Assembly: GCA_963573385.1 (NCBI GenBank)
Contig: CAUYLG010008959.1
Coordinates: 1 to 64,000, forward strand
DNA length: 64,000 nucleotides
Source: Cacajao melanocephalus
Lineage: Eukaryota; Chordata; Mammalia; Primates; Pitheciidae
Reading direction: 5' to 3'
The notes beneath the pieces were generated by a model. That model searched no databases. It was not told the DNA's origin and saw only the letters and a list, made by a program, of their open reading frames with translations. Positions 30,322-41,148 of the stretch are shown here, piece after piece (position 1 is the stretch's first letter; every line of letters begins with the position of its first letter). A program made the position numbers and the translations under genes.

Positions 30322-30622
30322 ACTGGGCATAGTGGCTCATGCCTCTAATTCCAGCACTTTGGGAGGTTGAGGAGGGAGGATTGCTTGAGACCAGGAGTTT
30401 GAGACCAGCCTGGGCAATACAGCGAGATACTGTCTCTACTAAAAAATAACAAATTAGCTGGGCATGGTGGCACAAACCTGTGATCCCAGCTACTCGGAGG
30501 CTGAGATGGGAGGATCACCTGAGCCCAAGAGTCTGAGGTTGCAGTGAGCTGTGATCACACCACTGCCCTCCAGTCTGGGCAACAAAGCAGGACGGTGTCT
30601 AAACAACAACAACAACAACAAC
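30322..30622 (+). mobile_element. Alu SINE with (AAC)n tail
   Basis: ACTGGGCATAGTGGCTCATG through GGGCAACAAAGCAGGACGGT is followed by a CAA repeat. It is intronic, about 190 bp upstream of the terminal exon. Confidence 0.95.
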
Positions 30623-30965
30623 ACGAAGACAAGAGCTTTTGGCTGAGGGCATTCTGGCTACTCTGAAATTCGCACACCTACCCCAGTGGGTAGAAAGAGC
30701 TGAAACAGGCGGGCTGCTGTGGGAATTGCTTTCTAAGCTTAACGCCCTTTGCTGGGAGAGCAACTCACCCTCCACCCCAGGCTGGGCCAGGTGCTCCCTA
30801 AGCTATGCTGAGACTTCATCTCAGCACTAAACAAAGGGATCTCTACTAAAAGACAAGGCTCCCTCACCTCCCTGCCAAGGTTTGGCATTTCACTTTCAGG
30901 ATGAGTGAGAAGATGCTCAAGACAGATAATGCCAATGACACAGCACAGTTTTCCATAAAGGAAAA

Positions 30966-30991
30966 CTCACACAGACACACACACACACACG
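30966..30991. repeat. short (CA)n microsatellite
   Basis: About ten CA units, interrupted once. Confidence 0.9.
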
Positions 30992-31648
30992 CCCCATTTA
31001 CAGACACACACTGCCCAGAGCAAGGTGTTCCTTGTACATAGATCTGTTGTTCCCACTGTATCCTGCTCAGCCCTTCTCTACCTACACACAGGGTATGAAG
31101 AGGTTCATTCAATGAATGTTCAGTTGATTTGCTTCCTGCAGGAGGAAGCATACAAAGACTCACTCCAAAGCTCTAAGACCCTTCCACTGGACATCTCTGT
31201 CTCCTCAGCCACTTGCTTCCTACAGTAATCTGGTTTCTTCACGTAGATGTCATTTGACTGGACTGCTGAGTTTAACCACAATCCTCCTTCCTATTTACCA
31301 AGACGATCTCAATAGTCCAGAGGGAGTCACTGAGGCTCTAAGAGATTGCAGGCCCCAGGCAATGATGAAGATCAGTGGTACAATGAGAGCATTAAGTGAG
31401 CTCCGCATACTGGAATTTCTGCCACTTGCAGAAGAATTATACCCAGGGCTGCCATAAGCCACAAGGACATTAATAGCCAAGCAACAGCACAAGATCGTAT
31501 GTCTCAGACAACACCTATCAGTGACTTTCGCACAGGCAGCTTATTTTCTTAAACTAATGGTTTATTTAGCTGTCTTGAAAATATCTAAAGCAAAATGTCG
31601 AAGTGTGTATAAATGGTGGCCTTGAGCAGATTAATTTTCTAAGCAGGC

Positions 31649-31725
31649 ATAATTCACCATCTGATCAGATTCAAAAGACTCATGTTAAGAGGAGGAGTAA
31701 TTTATCTTCGGATCAGATTCAAAAG
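31649..31725. repeat. imperfect 48-bp tandem duplication
   Basis: GATCAGATTCAAAAG occurs at 31663-31677 and 31711-31725, with related flanks (TAATT... on both sides). Confidence 0.7.
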
Positions 31726-32284
31726 CAACAATATTCCCTAATAAGTACCGCAGCAATAAAAATGAAACATTAACTTTGAAAGTATCGATGTGTATGTCAT
31801 TTTTTATTTTTAAATTACAGATGAGCACTAGCTATGATGTAAGCAACTCGAAGCCACGCTCAACCAAGACGCAAAGGTGACCTTATCAAACCACAAAGTA
31901 AACAGATCTGTCTTGTACACATACTAAAGGAAGGAGACAAACTGCAGAAAACTGTCATCATATTTTCATGCTATGTTGATATCATTTTTCCCTTTCTCTA
32001 TAGTGCATGCACATGTTATTTTACTTTCTTTTCAGATGCTACTGATTGCAGCTGGGGGGATTTGGGAGTACTGTGAAATAGTGTTTGGCTCTAGGTCGCG
32101 AAGAAACCAATGGGACCTCTGGCTTGAGGCCTGCTAGCCAATTCCATTTTCAGAGCCAAATCCACATATAGCATATCAAAATAGACCGAGAGGGCATAGG
32201 CGTAGGGACCCAAAGTCTTCTAAGTATCATGGGCCTCTTAAAAACACATTTTAAGTAGGCAGGGGACTGATGCTCTATTTTATT

Positions 32285-32411
32285 CTGTTCTGTGGATGTC
32301 GTTAAACCATGGACAGGTGGCTTAACCATTAAGTTCAATGACATCCACAGAACAGGATAGAATAGAAATAAAACTTATTTTACTTTCACCAGGAAGTTTA
32401 CTTTCCTGGTG
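32285..32411. repeat. two adjacent short inverted repeats
   Basis: CTGTTCTGTGGATGTC (32285-32300) pairs with its exact reverse complement at 32340-32355. Just after, TTTCACCAGGAA and TTCCTGGTGAAA (about 32383-32411) form a second hairpin. Confidence 0.8.
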
Positions 32412-34031
32412 AAAATTAATGCCTGGAAAAGCTAGCCAATCTAACTACGATCACATCGCTAGTTAGAGACAGTGTTGGAATCAGAACTGTCATTTTCTGA
32501 CATTAAACTTTGAAGGGAAAACTGTAGCTCAGTCCTTAGCAGCTTTAACTTGGTCATGATGGGGATTCAGTCACCACTGAATATCAGCACTAAAATCTTT
32601 ATGTAACTCTTTCTCTGCAGAAAATTACACTGAAGGTGGCCGATGCACGTACCACATTTACGTGCAGGTGCATACACTCATTTATTTACTTGCCAACATT
32701 TATTGAGCATCTACTAAGTGGCAGGCACTTGGCTGGCTTCTGGGGAACATCACAGTGAATGAAGGAAAGGTTCCCTCTCCGGACACCCCATGAATCTGAG
32801 GGCGGCAGACAAATAAATAGACTATTAGGATACAGGGATATTAACATATGGATGCAGAGCTAAGGGCTCAAACAGGACAGGCAACCAAGACAGTCTAACA
32901 GGGGCATCAAAAGGGCTTCCAACTGAGATGTCAGGGACCCGTGGCAATTATTAAGGACAAGAGGGACTGAAAGAACACAGGTAGTTCCCCGGAATGTAGA
33001 ATTCCAGGAAACTGGGGAGATACCTAAGGTAAAATCATGACAAGCCCAGAAAGCCACTTTATTTGGAAGACTATTTTTTCTTTCAAGGATTATTTAGATA
33101 ACAGCATAGCTCACAGATGGTTTAATTTTTATAAACACATAAAAATTCCTATATAACTGAGAGTTGCTGGCAGATCACTTTTAATGTTAAATACAGAATT
33201 ACCATAAATGGACTAATTGTAAAGAAATGAAATATGATGAGATATACAACATGTTTAGCATAGGGCAAAATTAAATCTATTTTGATAGAGCATTCAAGTA
33301 AGGACTTGGTAGTTCCTAATGGAGGTATTCAGGTCTAGAGAAGTCAAGTAAGGGCAGCTTAATCTGGACTAAGCCTATAAACTACCCTGAGAGTTTTTTC
33401 ATTAAGGTCAGTTGATCATTTGGACAGTCTACTTATTGTCCTGTCACTGATTGATGAAAGCTGAATGAATAGGTAAAATTTTATTGAGATTTTTGTGTGT
33501 TCTTAGTTATGGATGAGTGGATTTTTACTCCGTAATGCACAGGTTTGCAGCATTAAATGATGGAGTGTAGAACTTTTAAACAGTTGCCATAACATTTCAG
33601 AAATAAAAGGTACAGATGCTGGTAATGGGGAGCTTATAATTTTTGCAAATGCTCCTAGTGATTACAATAATCTCTGCATTTATAATATTCAGGGCATGGG
33701 CACAGAGAGCAATGACCATGCTGTGCACTGTGGTCTCATTCACATGCCAGTGAATAAAGTCTCCGGGTTCCTTCTAGCACATCCGCAATCTCAGACAATG
33801 CCTGCAGTGACCTGCTGGAGGCCTCACCAAATCAGAGCTGGAGTATTTGGGCTAAATGATGATGAACAAATTACTAAAAATTAGTAATGAAAGGTGTGAT
33901 GGGACAGAAAAGGACTCAAGTGCCACGTATTTCAGACAGCCCAGTGGGCAATGGCTTTTTATTCCAACAGGTGAAGCTGCCTAATGTGAAATCACACAGG
34001 AATGAGACAATGATCAGTGAAAACCTATCTA

Positions 34032-34355
<324 letters not shown>

Positions 34356-35128
34356 TTAGGGAAGGCATGAAACTTTTCACTGGTGTTATCAACTGGGCTT
34401 AGAAATACAAGAAAGGAAGACTGAATACTTTTCCCCAACCAGCTTTGTTTCACTTTCTTGCTTATTACTAAGAACTTATACACAGTTTAGACAGACACGG
34501 GAGCTATTAATGTTTCAAGGTGTAAGCCCTCATACCAAACCTGGAATCTAGAAATGAGAAATCTGCTCTTCATTCAGGCCTAATTAAACTTCTTTTTTGT
34601 TTTGTTAAAACTAAGCATTTGAGCCTAAAAATAAAACCAAAACATTAGACTAACAGAATGCCATACCTCGTATCTTTAGCTATCAGAAGGCACCTTGCAG
34701 GGACTGAATCTGTGTATGTTGAATGCACAAAGGGACCGACAGACACGCAACCAAACCTGCGTGATCAGCCCTTGTCATGTATTTGAATACAATGCTTTTC
34801 TTGCTGCAGCACCACTGTCAATAAATACCAGGCAGGAAAAGTACTGTGCTGGCCAACACTTTACAAAGGATTTCAATGTTTTGCTTTATTTTTGCTTTCA
34901 AGATGGAGATATGGCTTATCAATAAGCCCCCAATCACCTAAGCCCTTGCATTTCTTAGAATTGTCTTTCTTTCCTGTTTGTGTGTTCTTTAAAGGGACAA
35001 GCTCATTACCCAGTTTCTTTAGGTGTAAGGAAGCCTCTCCCTGGTTGCTTTTCAGAGTCACCCAGACAGGAAGGGAGGCCAAGGTCAGAAGGTCAGTAGG
35101 CGACTCCTTCTGCTTCCAATCATTCTTT

Positions 35129-35458
<330 letters not shown>

Positions 35459-36144
35459 TGAAGAAGGTTCTAGTGGTCATCAATAGGATGAACTACTTCA
35501 TCGCTTGGACTTTTTGGGACACAGGGGAAAGAACTTTGAATGACAAGAACTACTCTCTTTGGGTGGCGCTGGGGACCATAGTAACGTGCGTTTTTCAGTT
35601 CATTGCTACATGAATTTGGGAGGAAAGCTGGGAAATCCCCTGGGTGTGCAGGAAGTCACAGACCTTTTATGTTTCCTGATTTAATGCTAGAAATATCCTC
35701 TTTCTAGATTACTGGTTTGTATGGTCTAAAAAGAGACTGAATAAACCTATCTTTATTTTATGAAAAACAGTACTTTTTTTTTAACATGAGGTCTTCAAAC
35801 ACAGATATTTACACCAGGACAATGCAAAAAACTTCAACAAATTAAGCACAGAGTAGAGTAAGAGTCTCGCATTTTCTGTAAAGCCAGTGAAGCAGGATGC
35901 AAAGTGGTATGTGCAGAGAGAGTGGCAACTTGATTTTATATTAATTTAAGGGATAATGTAAATAAAAACCCTCTCTTCTTTCTTAGGACACATCTTCATA
36001 TGTCTTATGTTTCAGCTAAGTATACTCATTTCATCTGCTGGACTATAGACTCTTTTAAGGCAGAAATTAACATTACTGCATTTGTCCGTCACCATACCAT
36101 GGTCTTAAAAGTATTTTATGTAGAAAGAAGAGAATATTTCCGAG

Positions 36145-36741
36145 ACCTCTGTTTTGTTCCACTGGTCTATATCTCTGTTTTTGTACCAGCATCATGCTGT
36201 TTTGATTACTGTAGCCTTGTAGTACAGTTTGAAGTCAGGTAGCGTAATGCCTCCAGCTTTGTTTTGTTTTGTTTTGTTTTTTCTACTTATGATTGTCTTG
36301 GCTATGTGGGCTTAAAGAAAACATGGCACATATACACCATGGAATACTATGCAGCCATAAAAAAGGATGCGTTCAGGTCCTTTGCAGGGACATAGATGAA
36401 GCTGGAAACCTTCATTCTCAGCAAACTAACACAGGAACACAAAACCAAACACTGCATGTTCTCACTCATAAATGGAAGCTGAACAATGAGAACACATGGA
36501 CACAGGGAGGGAAATATCACACACTGGGGCCTGCTGGAGGGTTGCGGGGGGCTAGGGGACGCATAGCAGAGGGTGGGGGGATTGGGGAGGGATAACATTA
36601 GGAGAAATACCTAATGTAGATGATGGAGGGATGGGTGCAGCAAACCACCATGGCATGTATATAACTATGTAACAATCCTGCACGATCTGCACATGTACCC
36701 CAGAACATAAAATATAATTTAAAAATAATAATAATAATAAT
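36145..36741. mobile_element. L1PA-like insertion with 5' inversion
   Basis: About 36145-36303 is antisense L1 ORF2 (GTCTATATCTCTGTTTTTGT, TAGCGTAATGCCTCCAGCTT). About 36313-36741 is the sense L1 3' end (GGCACATATACACCATGGAA) with an (AAT)n tail. This inversion is the signature of twin priming. GAAAGAAGAGAA at 36123-36134 and 36742-36753 is a candidate target duplication. Confidence 0.9.
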
Positions 36742-37747
36742 GAAAGAAGAGAACACTTTATGTAGAAAGGAGAATATTTCAAGTAGAGGAAGGTAAGAAA
36801 ACAACGACGAAAGCAGCATTCAAAACAACACACCAGTCAGTGGGCATCCACTCTGGGCAGGCCAGGTAGACACCCTGTTCCCTCCTTCTCCCACTAGGCA
36901 TAAGTAAGATCCGTGGGCATTAGACAGAAATCTATAAACAGAAGCCTCTGGAAGAGAGTCTCTGGAAGGAGAGGAGGGCAGACCAGTCAGGCGCCTGGGA
37001 CCCCAGCTAATGGCAGGTGCTGAGCTCTCGGGTTGTTTTTGTTGTTTGTGTGTGAGCTTCAAGCACCTGAGACTTGGAGTTGAAGAAGCTGCAACCCAGA
37101 TTTGCCAAAAGACACCGACAGGGGGCTCAACCAAAGCCAGCTCTCTCCAAAGGGCTGGCCAAGGGGTGGCCCAGCAAGGCAAAAACTATGAGACAGCAGT
37201 GTCTCTTCTGCAGCTGAACACCATAGGGAGGGCTGGCAGGGCCCCACCGACAGCAGCCAAGGCAGAGTGAGCCGCCCTGACTTCCAGCTTGGCCAGGGGG
37301 CAACTGGGTGCCCCATCTCATCACCAAGGTGGCATCTGAAAGGGCCATGCAGCAGGGAACTGGGACTCTCACCCCTGCATGGTGGTAAAGAGCCCCCATC
37401 GTAGAGTCAGCGGAGATGGCAGGGGGAGCGTCGACTTGCACCCCTCATCTGACAGCGGCAGGCGCCTCCCGTCTCTGCTGGGGGTGACTAGAGCTGGGAG
37501 AGTCACCCCTCTGCCCCCCGTCATGGTACTGGTGGGGCGAGTGAGGAGCAGGAATGAGGCTCTCTTTCTCTGCCCTGCCAGGAAGCCCTCAGCAGGGACC
37601 TCGGAGAGAGCCGGGTCTTGCTACCTGCCCAGCAGCTCCAAGGAACCCCCACGCAGGTGTCACAAGGAAGCTGGCTGGGACAGGTAGTTCATTTCAGATC
37701 CAGAGTCTCAGCACATCAAACCATTGACACGCAGCAAGCCACCGTAC

Positions 37748-37876
37748 CTGCTCCTGAAAAATCTTGGCCAAGGGGGCACAGTCCGTCAGCTTAATGAACC
37801 TCACCACGTCGGTGACCGTCCACTCCAACGGGTTGCTCTCCAGAACCAGTCTCTCCTCCTCCTCTTGTTTCGTGTC
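37748..37876 (-). CDS. SFMBT2: SFMBT2 coding exon 6 of 7 in window (first half of SAM domain)
   Basis: The exon is 129 bp, 43 codons, phase 0 at both ends. The translation starts with [19 protein letters not shown] and continues through [19 protein letters not shown] to IFQEQ. The W-T-V-x-D-V start and the LAKIFQEQ helix are the first half of a SAM (sterile alpha motif) domain, which in Polycomb proteins mediates head-to-tail polymerisation and pairing with other SAM proteins. The acceptor is TTTCTCTGCAG and the donor CAG/GTACGG. Residues are about 806-848. The SAM domain is split between this exon and the terminal one across a 7.6-kb intron. Confidence 0.96.
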
Positions 37877-38710
37877 CTGCAGAGAAAGGGCAGGAGGAGC
37901 TCAGCTGAGGCACAGTCAGTTGGCTGAGTCCTCTCCAGCACTCTCCAGGCCTCGGTTGCTCCTGGCCAGGAGCAACTGCCTCCCTTTGCTCCCTCACTGG
38001 GCAGCTGAACAAACTACCTACGCTCTCAGTTCCTGAGAAAATTCTTCAATCTGTGATGATGCCCCCTGCGATGTCTCATGTGCCTTCAGAGGGAAGAAGG
38101 CAGGCACATGGACAGTCACTCTGCATCCCTAGTTCAGGAAACCTTGGGGCTGCTTATGAACAAAGTGTCTCTGCTTGGAGAAAAAAGGAGAAATACAAGG
38201 GGCACGTCCAAGCGGACACGAGAGAGTTCCCGCAATGTTTCCGTGATGGTGGTGCCAGTGACCCTTTCTGCTGATCTTACCCCACCCACTGCGCTAGGAG
38301 AGACCTAAAACGTGATTAAATCCTTTAAAACATCACAGAGGTGTACTGCAGAGGGGACGCGGGAGCATGACACAGGGCAGTTATGGGAGATGCAAGGAAG
38401 GAAGTTCTAGAAACCAGGAGTTCAAAGGAACCCAAGGACTGTGACTTCCTCCTGAAAAGCACCCAGGTGGCACCAAAGCCATCCAGGAAAGAGATGCTAC
38501 CTCCACCCTGGGAGCTGCATTCTGATGATGAAAGGCCCCTGCACCCAGAGGTGAAGCGCCAGCCTCTGTTCCTGACTTGGGAACGAGCTAGAGCAGGTGC
38601 TGCCGCTGGAAGTATTTTAAACAGGCTTCCCGTCATCGTGGCCCTGACTGTAACACATGTGCTTCTTCAGACCCAGAAGGAACCCCTCTGCCCCCATGCC
38701 CGGGCATCAC
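37877..38710 (-). other. SFMBT2 intron, 834 bp, no repeat recognised
   Basis: The sequence from donor GTGATG to acceptor CTGCAG is fairly GC-rich, with no interspersed repeat that I recognise. Reading through from the upstream exon meets an in-frame stop after about 25 codons. Confidence 0.9.
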
Positions 38711-38974
38711 CTCTGTCCCCTCGGGCTTGGCCGGCGGGCACTTCTCCCCTTCCTCCGCAGAGGAGGCGGCTGGCGCCCTGCGGCCCCTTCGTGTCCTCTC
38801 TGGGGGCGGCGGGCGTGGGGTCTCTGAGCCACTCCGCAGGGTGACAGCCCTCCGAGGCCGGGCCGAGGGCACCTCCGCTGACGAGGTGTCCGTCTGGTCA
38901 TCCCGGAGCTCGGAGCCAGTCTCCTCACTGGCAGTGTCGTCATCCATGGCATCAGCATCCTCCTCCTCACTTTC
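38711..38974 (-). CDS. SFMBT2: SFMBT2 coding exon 5 of 7 in window (acidic and Arg/Pro linker)
   Basis: The exon is 264 bp, 88 codons, phase 0 at both ends. The first third is strongly acidic ([18 protein letters not shown]), followed by a Ser/Thr-rich stretch, then an Arg/Pro-rich part ([13 protein letters not shown], then [12 protein letters not shown]), and ends KPEGTE. It reads as a disordered linker between the SLED and SAM domains, GC-rich and with several CpGs. The acceptor is CTTCTTCCCAG. The donor AGAG/GTGATG is the weakest in the window, lacking the usual A-A-G at +3 to +5. The stretch after LRSGSE differs from the human protein as I recall it. Residues are about 718-805. Confidence 0.95.
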
Positions 38975-39328
38975 CTGGGAAGAAGAAAAAGGCATTTAAA
39001 GGGCTGGTGGCAGGGGGGCCCCACGGTCAGAACACCGGGTCCTGCAGTCAGACCCTGGGCCCAGCGCAGACCCCTTAAAAGCCCTGTCCCAGGTAGCCCC
39101 TAAACTGGAGCCGATGGTCCCACCCATGGGCCCTACGAGGCCCCTTCCCAGCCAAAGCAGCTGGACACGCTACATTTGTTTCCAGTAAGGAGGAGGGGGT
39201 GTCTTCTTCGGTGTTTCTAACCACCCTGCCGCAATCTCCAGAGCCACCTCTGCCGTGAAGCAGCCACACCTGCCGGCTAGGGCCAGATGGCAGAGCCACA
39301 GGCTGGAGGATGCCCGGGCAGTACATAC
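38975..39328 (-). other. SFMBT2 short intron, 354 bp
   Basis: This is the shortest intron in view, with donor GTATGT and acceptor TTCTTCCCAG. It is GC-rich and lacks repeats. Its length is a multiple of three, but an in-frame stop lies about 46 codons in, so retention would truncate the protein before the acidic linker and SAM domain. Confidence 0.9.
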
Positions 39329-39495
39329 CTCCCCCGAGCCTGCTGTGAAGTCCATGGCAGAAGACCTCCGTTTCTTCTGCACGAAAATGGATTTCCGTCG
39401 CTTCCTCCGCCTGGTGGGTTTGGGGTGTCCACTGTCGGGGTTGCTTTCTCCGATGGGGGGCTTGGAGATCTTCTTTCTCTTTCCATAGTAATAGG
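39329..39495 (-). CDS. SFMBT2: SFMBT2 coding exon 4 of 7 in window (basic, nuclear localisation region)
   Basis: The exon is 167 bp: CC completing a threonine codon plus 55 codons, ending in phase 0 with AGSGE. The translation starts [17 protein letters not shown] and carries two basic clusters, RRRKRRK (about residues 690-696) and KKRR (about 702-705), which together look like a bipartite nuclear localisation signal. The acceptor is TTCCTACAG and the donor GGAG/GTATGT. In my memory of the human protein the residue before RRRKRRK is alanine and the one after RRSSA is valine. Here they are threonine and methionine. The next intron is only 354 bp; its retention would reach an in-frame stop after about 46 codons. 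Confidence 0.95.
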
Positions 39496-39644
39496 CTGTA
39501 GGAAGGAAGATAAGAAACTTTTGAAGGCTGTCCACACACACAGACATGAACAGAGAGAGGGAGAGAGGAAGGAGGGAGACCATTCTTTTATCTTGTATCT
39601 CTGTACCTTAGGAAGTCATTCTGAGAAAACATCTACATGGGGAG

Positions 39645-39846
39645 AAGTGAAACCCCGTCTCTACTAAAAATACAAAAATTAGTCAGGTGTGGTGGCACAC
39701 ACCTGTAATCCCAGCTACTCGGGAAGCTGAGGCAGGAGAATCACTTGAACCCGGCAGGCGGAGGTTGCAGTGAACCAAGAAACCAAGATGGTGCCACTGC
39801 ACTCCAAGCTGGGCAACAGAGCGAGACTCTGTCTCAAAAATAAATA
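39645..39846 (+). mobile_element. Alu SINE, 5' truncated
   Basis: It starts at GTGAAACCCCGTCTCTACTA, has the right monomer, and ends in a CAAAAATAAATAAA tail. It lies 150 bp upstream of the exon at 39329-39495. Confidence 0.94.
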
Positions 39847-39884
39847 AAATGAAGCACTGCTCCAATGCTTCAGGTCAGGAAGGT

Positions 39885-40200
39885 GTTTGGGCTGAATTCG
39901 TTGAAGCCTGAACCCCCAAAGTAACTGTATCTGGAGGTCACTGACATTAATGAGGTCGTAAGAGTGGGGCCTGGTGTCCGGTAGAGACACCAAGGATGCA
40001 CGACCCAGAGGAGAGGCCCCATGAGGACACGGGGAGCAGGTGGCCACCTACTGGCCCAGGAAGGATCTCATCAGAAACCAAAGCTGCCGACACCCTGATC
40101 TTGGACGTCCAGCCTCCAGGACTGTGTGAGGTAAGCATCTGCAGTTAAAGCCCCGAGTCTGTGGTATTTTGTTGCCGTGGCCAGAGCTGACTTCTGCAGA
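39885..40200 (+). mobile_element. MaLR-type LTR fragment (MLT1-like)
   Basis: Landmarks are TTGGACGTCCAGCCTCCAGG, CCGAGTCTGTGGTATTTTGT and the GGACACGGGGAGCAGGTGG block. It is diverged and has no internal region. Confidence 0.75.
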
Positions 40201-40816
40201 AGGTGAAAGAGACAAAGGTGTCCACAGTTCTCACGGGAGTTTATCCACTCCCTGTCTGGGCCCCAGACACTGCAGAGTGGTGGCTATGACATCCTCTGGC
40301 ATCCTCTGACACCTGCTCCCAAGTGTGAATCTTGAGCAATTAGTCAGTCAACAAGCACTGGGTGAACATCTGCTGGCACGGTCTTGGCATGAGGGACTCC
40401 CCCAGCTCTTGATCTGACCGAGATAAGCTGTGATCCTGAACATATGGGCTGAATTCACCAAGCGCCTTTCCTCTTTTCAGAGTTCCTTCTCTATTACATC
40501 ATTGCATACTTCAGTCCCTTCTCATTTGGTGGGACTCACATTACTACTGAATTCTATAGCAGAGACACAGGTGTCTATCTTAATTCAAAAAGTTATTGAA
40601 CTTTAGTAATGATTACTGTTTTATAGAAACTAAATGTGTCATCAACTAATAAAAACCACCACTAAGGACCCAGCATTCAATTAGGGCCTAGATGCCTACT
40701 TATTAACTAAAGGCTCAACTGTCCCACTATGTGACACCCATGAGCCACAAAATCACTGAATGCAGTGAAGGTACCTTTATTCATGGATGGGGTGGGCCAA
40801 AAGAAAATGGCAAATG

Positions 40817-41148
40817 CCCTGGTGAGTGATGTTCCCTTGGCTGTGTCCATGTGTTCTCCTTGTTCAACACCCACTTATAAGTGAGAACATGTGGTATTTG
40901 GTTTTCTGTTCTTGTATCAGTTTGTTGAGAATGATGGTTTCCAGCTTTATCCATGTCCTTGCAAAGGGTGGGTGATGAGGGGAGGGATATCAGGGGGTGG
41001 GGGGATTGGGGAGGGACAGCATTAGGAGAAATACCTAATGTAGATGATGGGGTGATGGATGCAGTAAACCACTATGGCACGTGTATACCTATGTAATAAA
41101 CCTGCACGTTCTGCACATGCACCCCAGAAATTAAAGTATAAAAAAAAA
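40817..41148. mobile_element. short L1PA-like insertion with 5' inversion
   Basis: About 40817-40968 is antisense L1 (GTGTCCATGTGTTCTCCTTG, TGAGAACATGTGGTATTTGG) and about 40969-41148 is the sense 3' end plus A-tail. The flanks AAAAGAAAATGGCAAATG at 40799-40816 and 41145-41162 are identical target duplications overlapping the A-tail. Confidence 0.95.
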
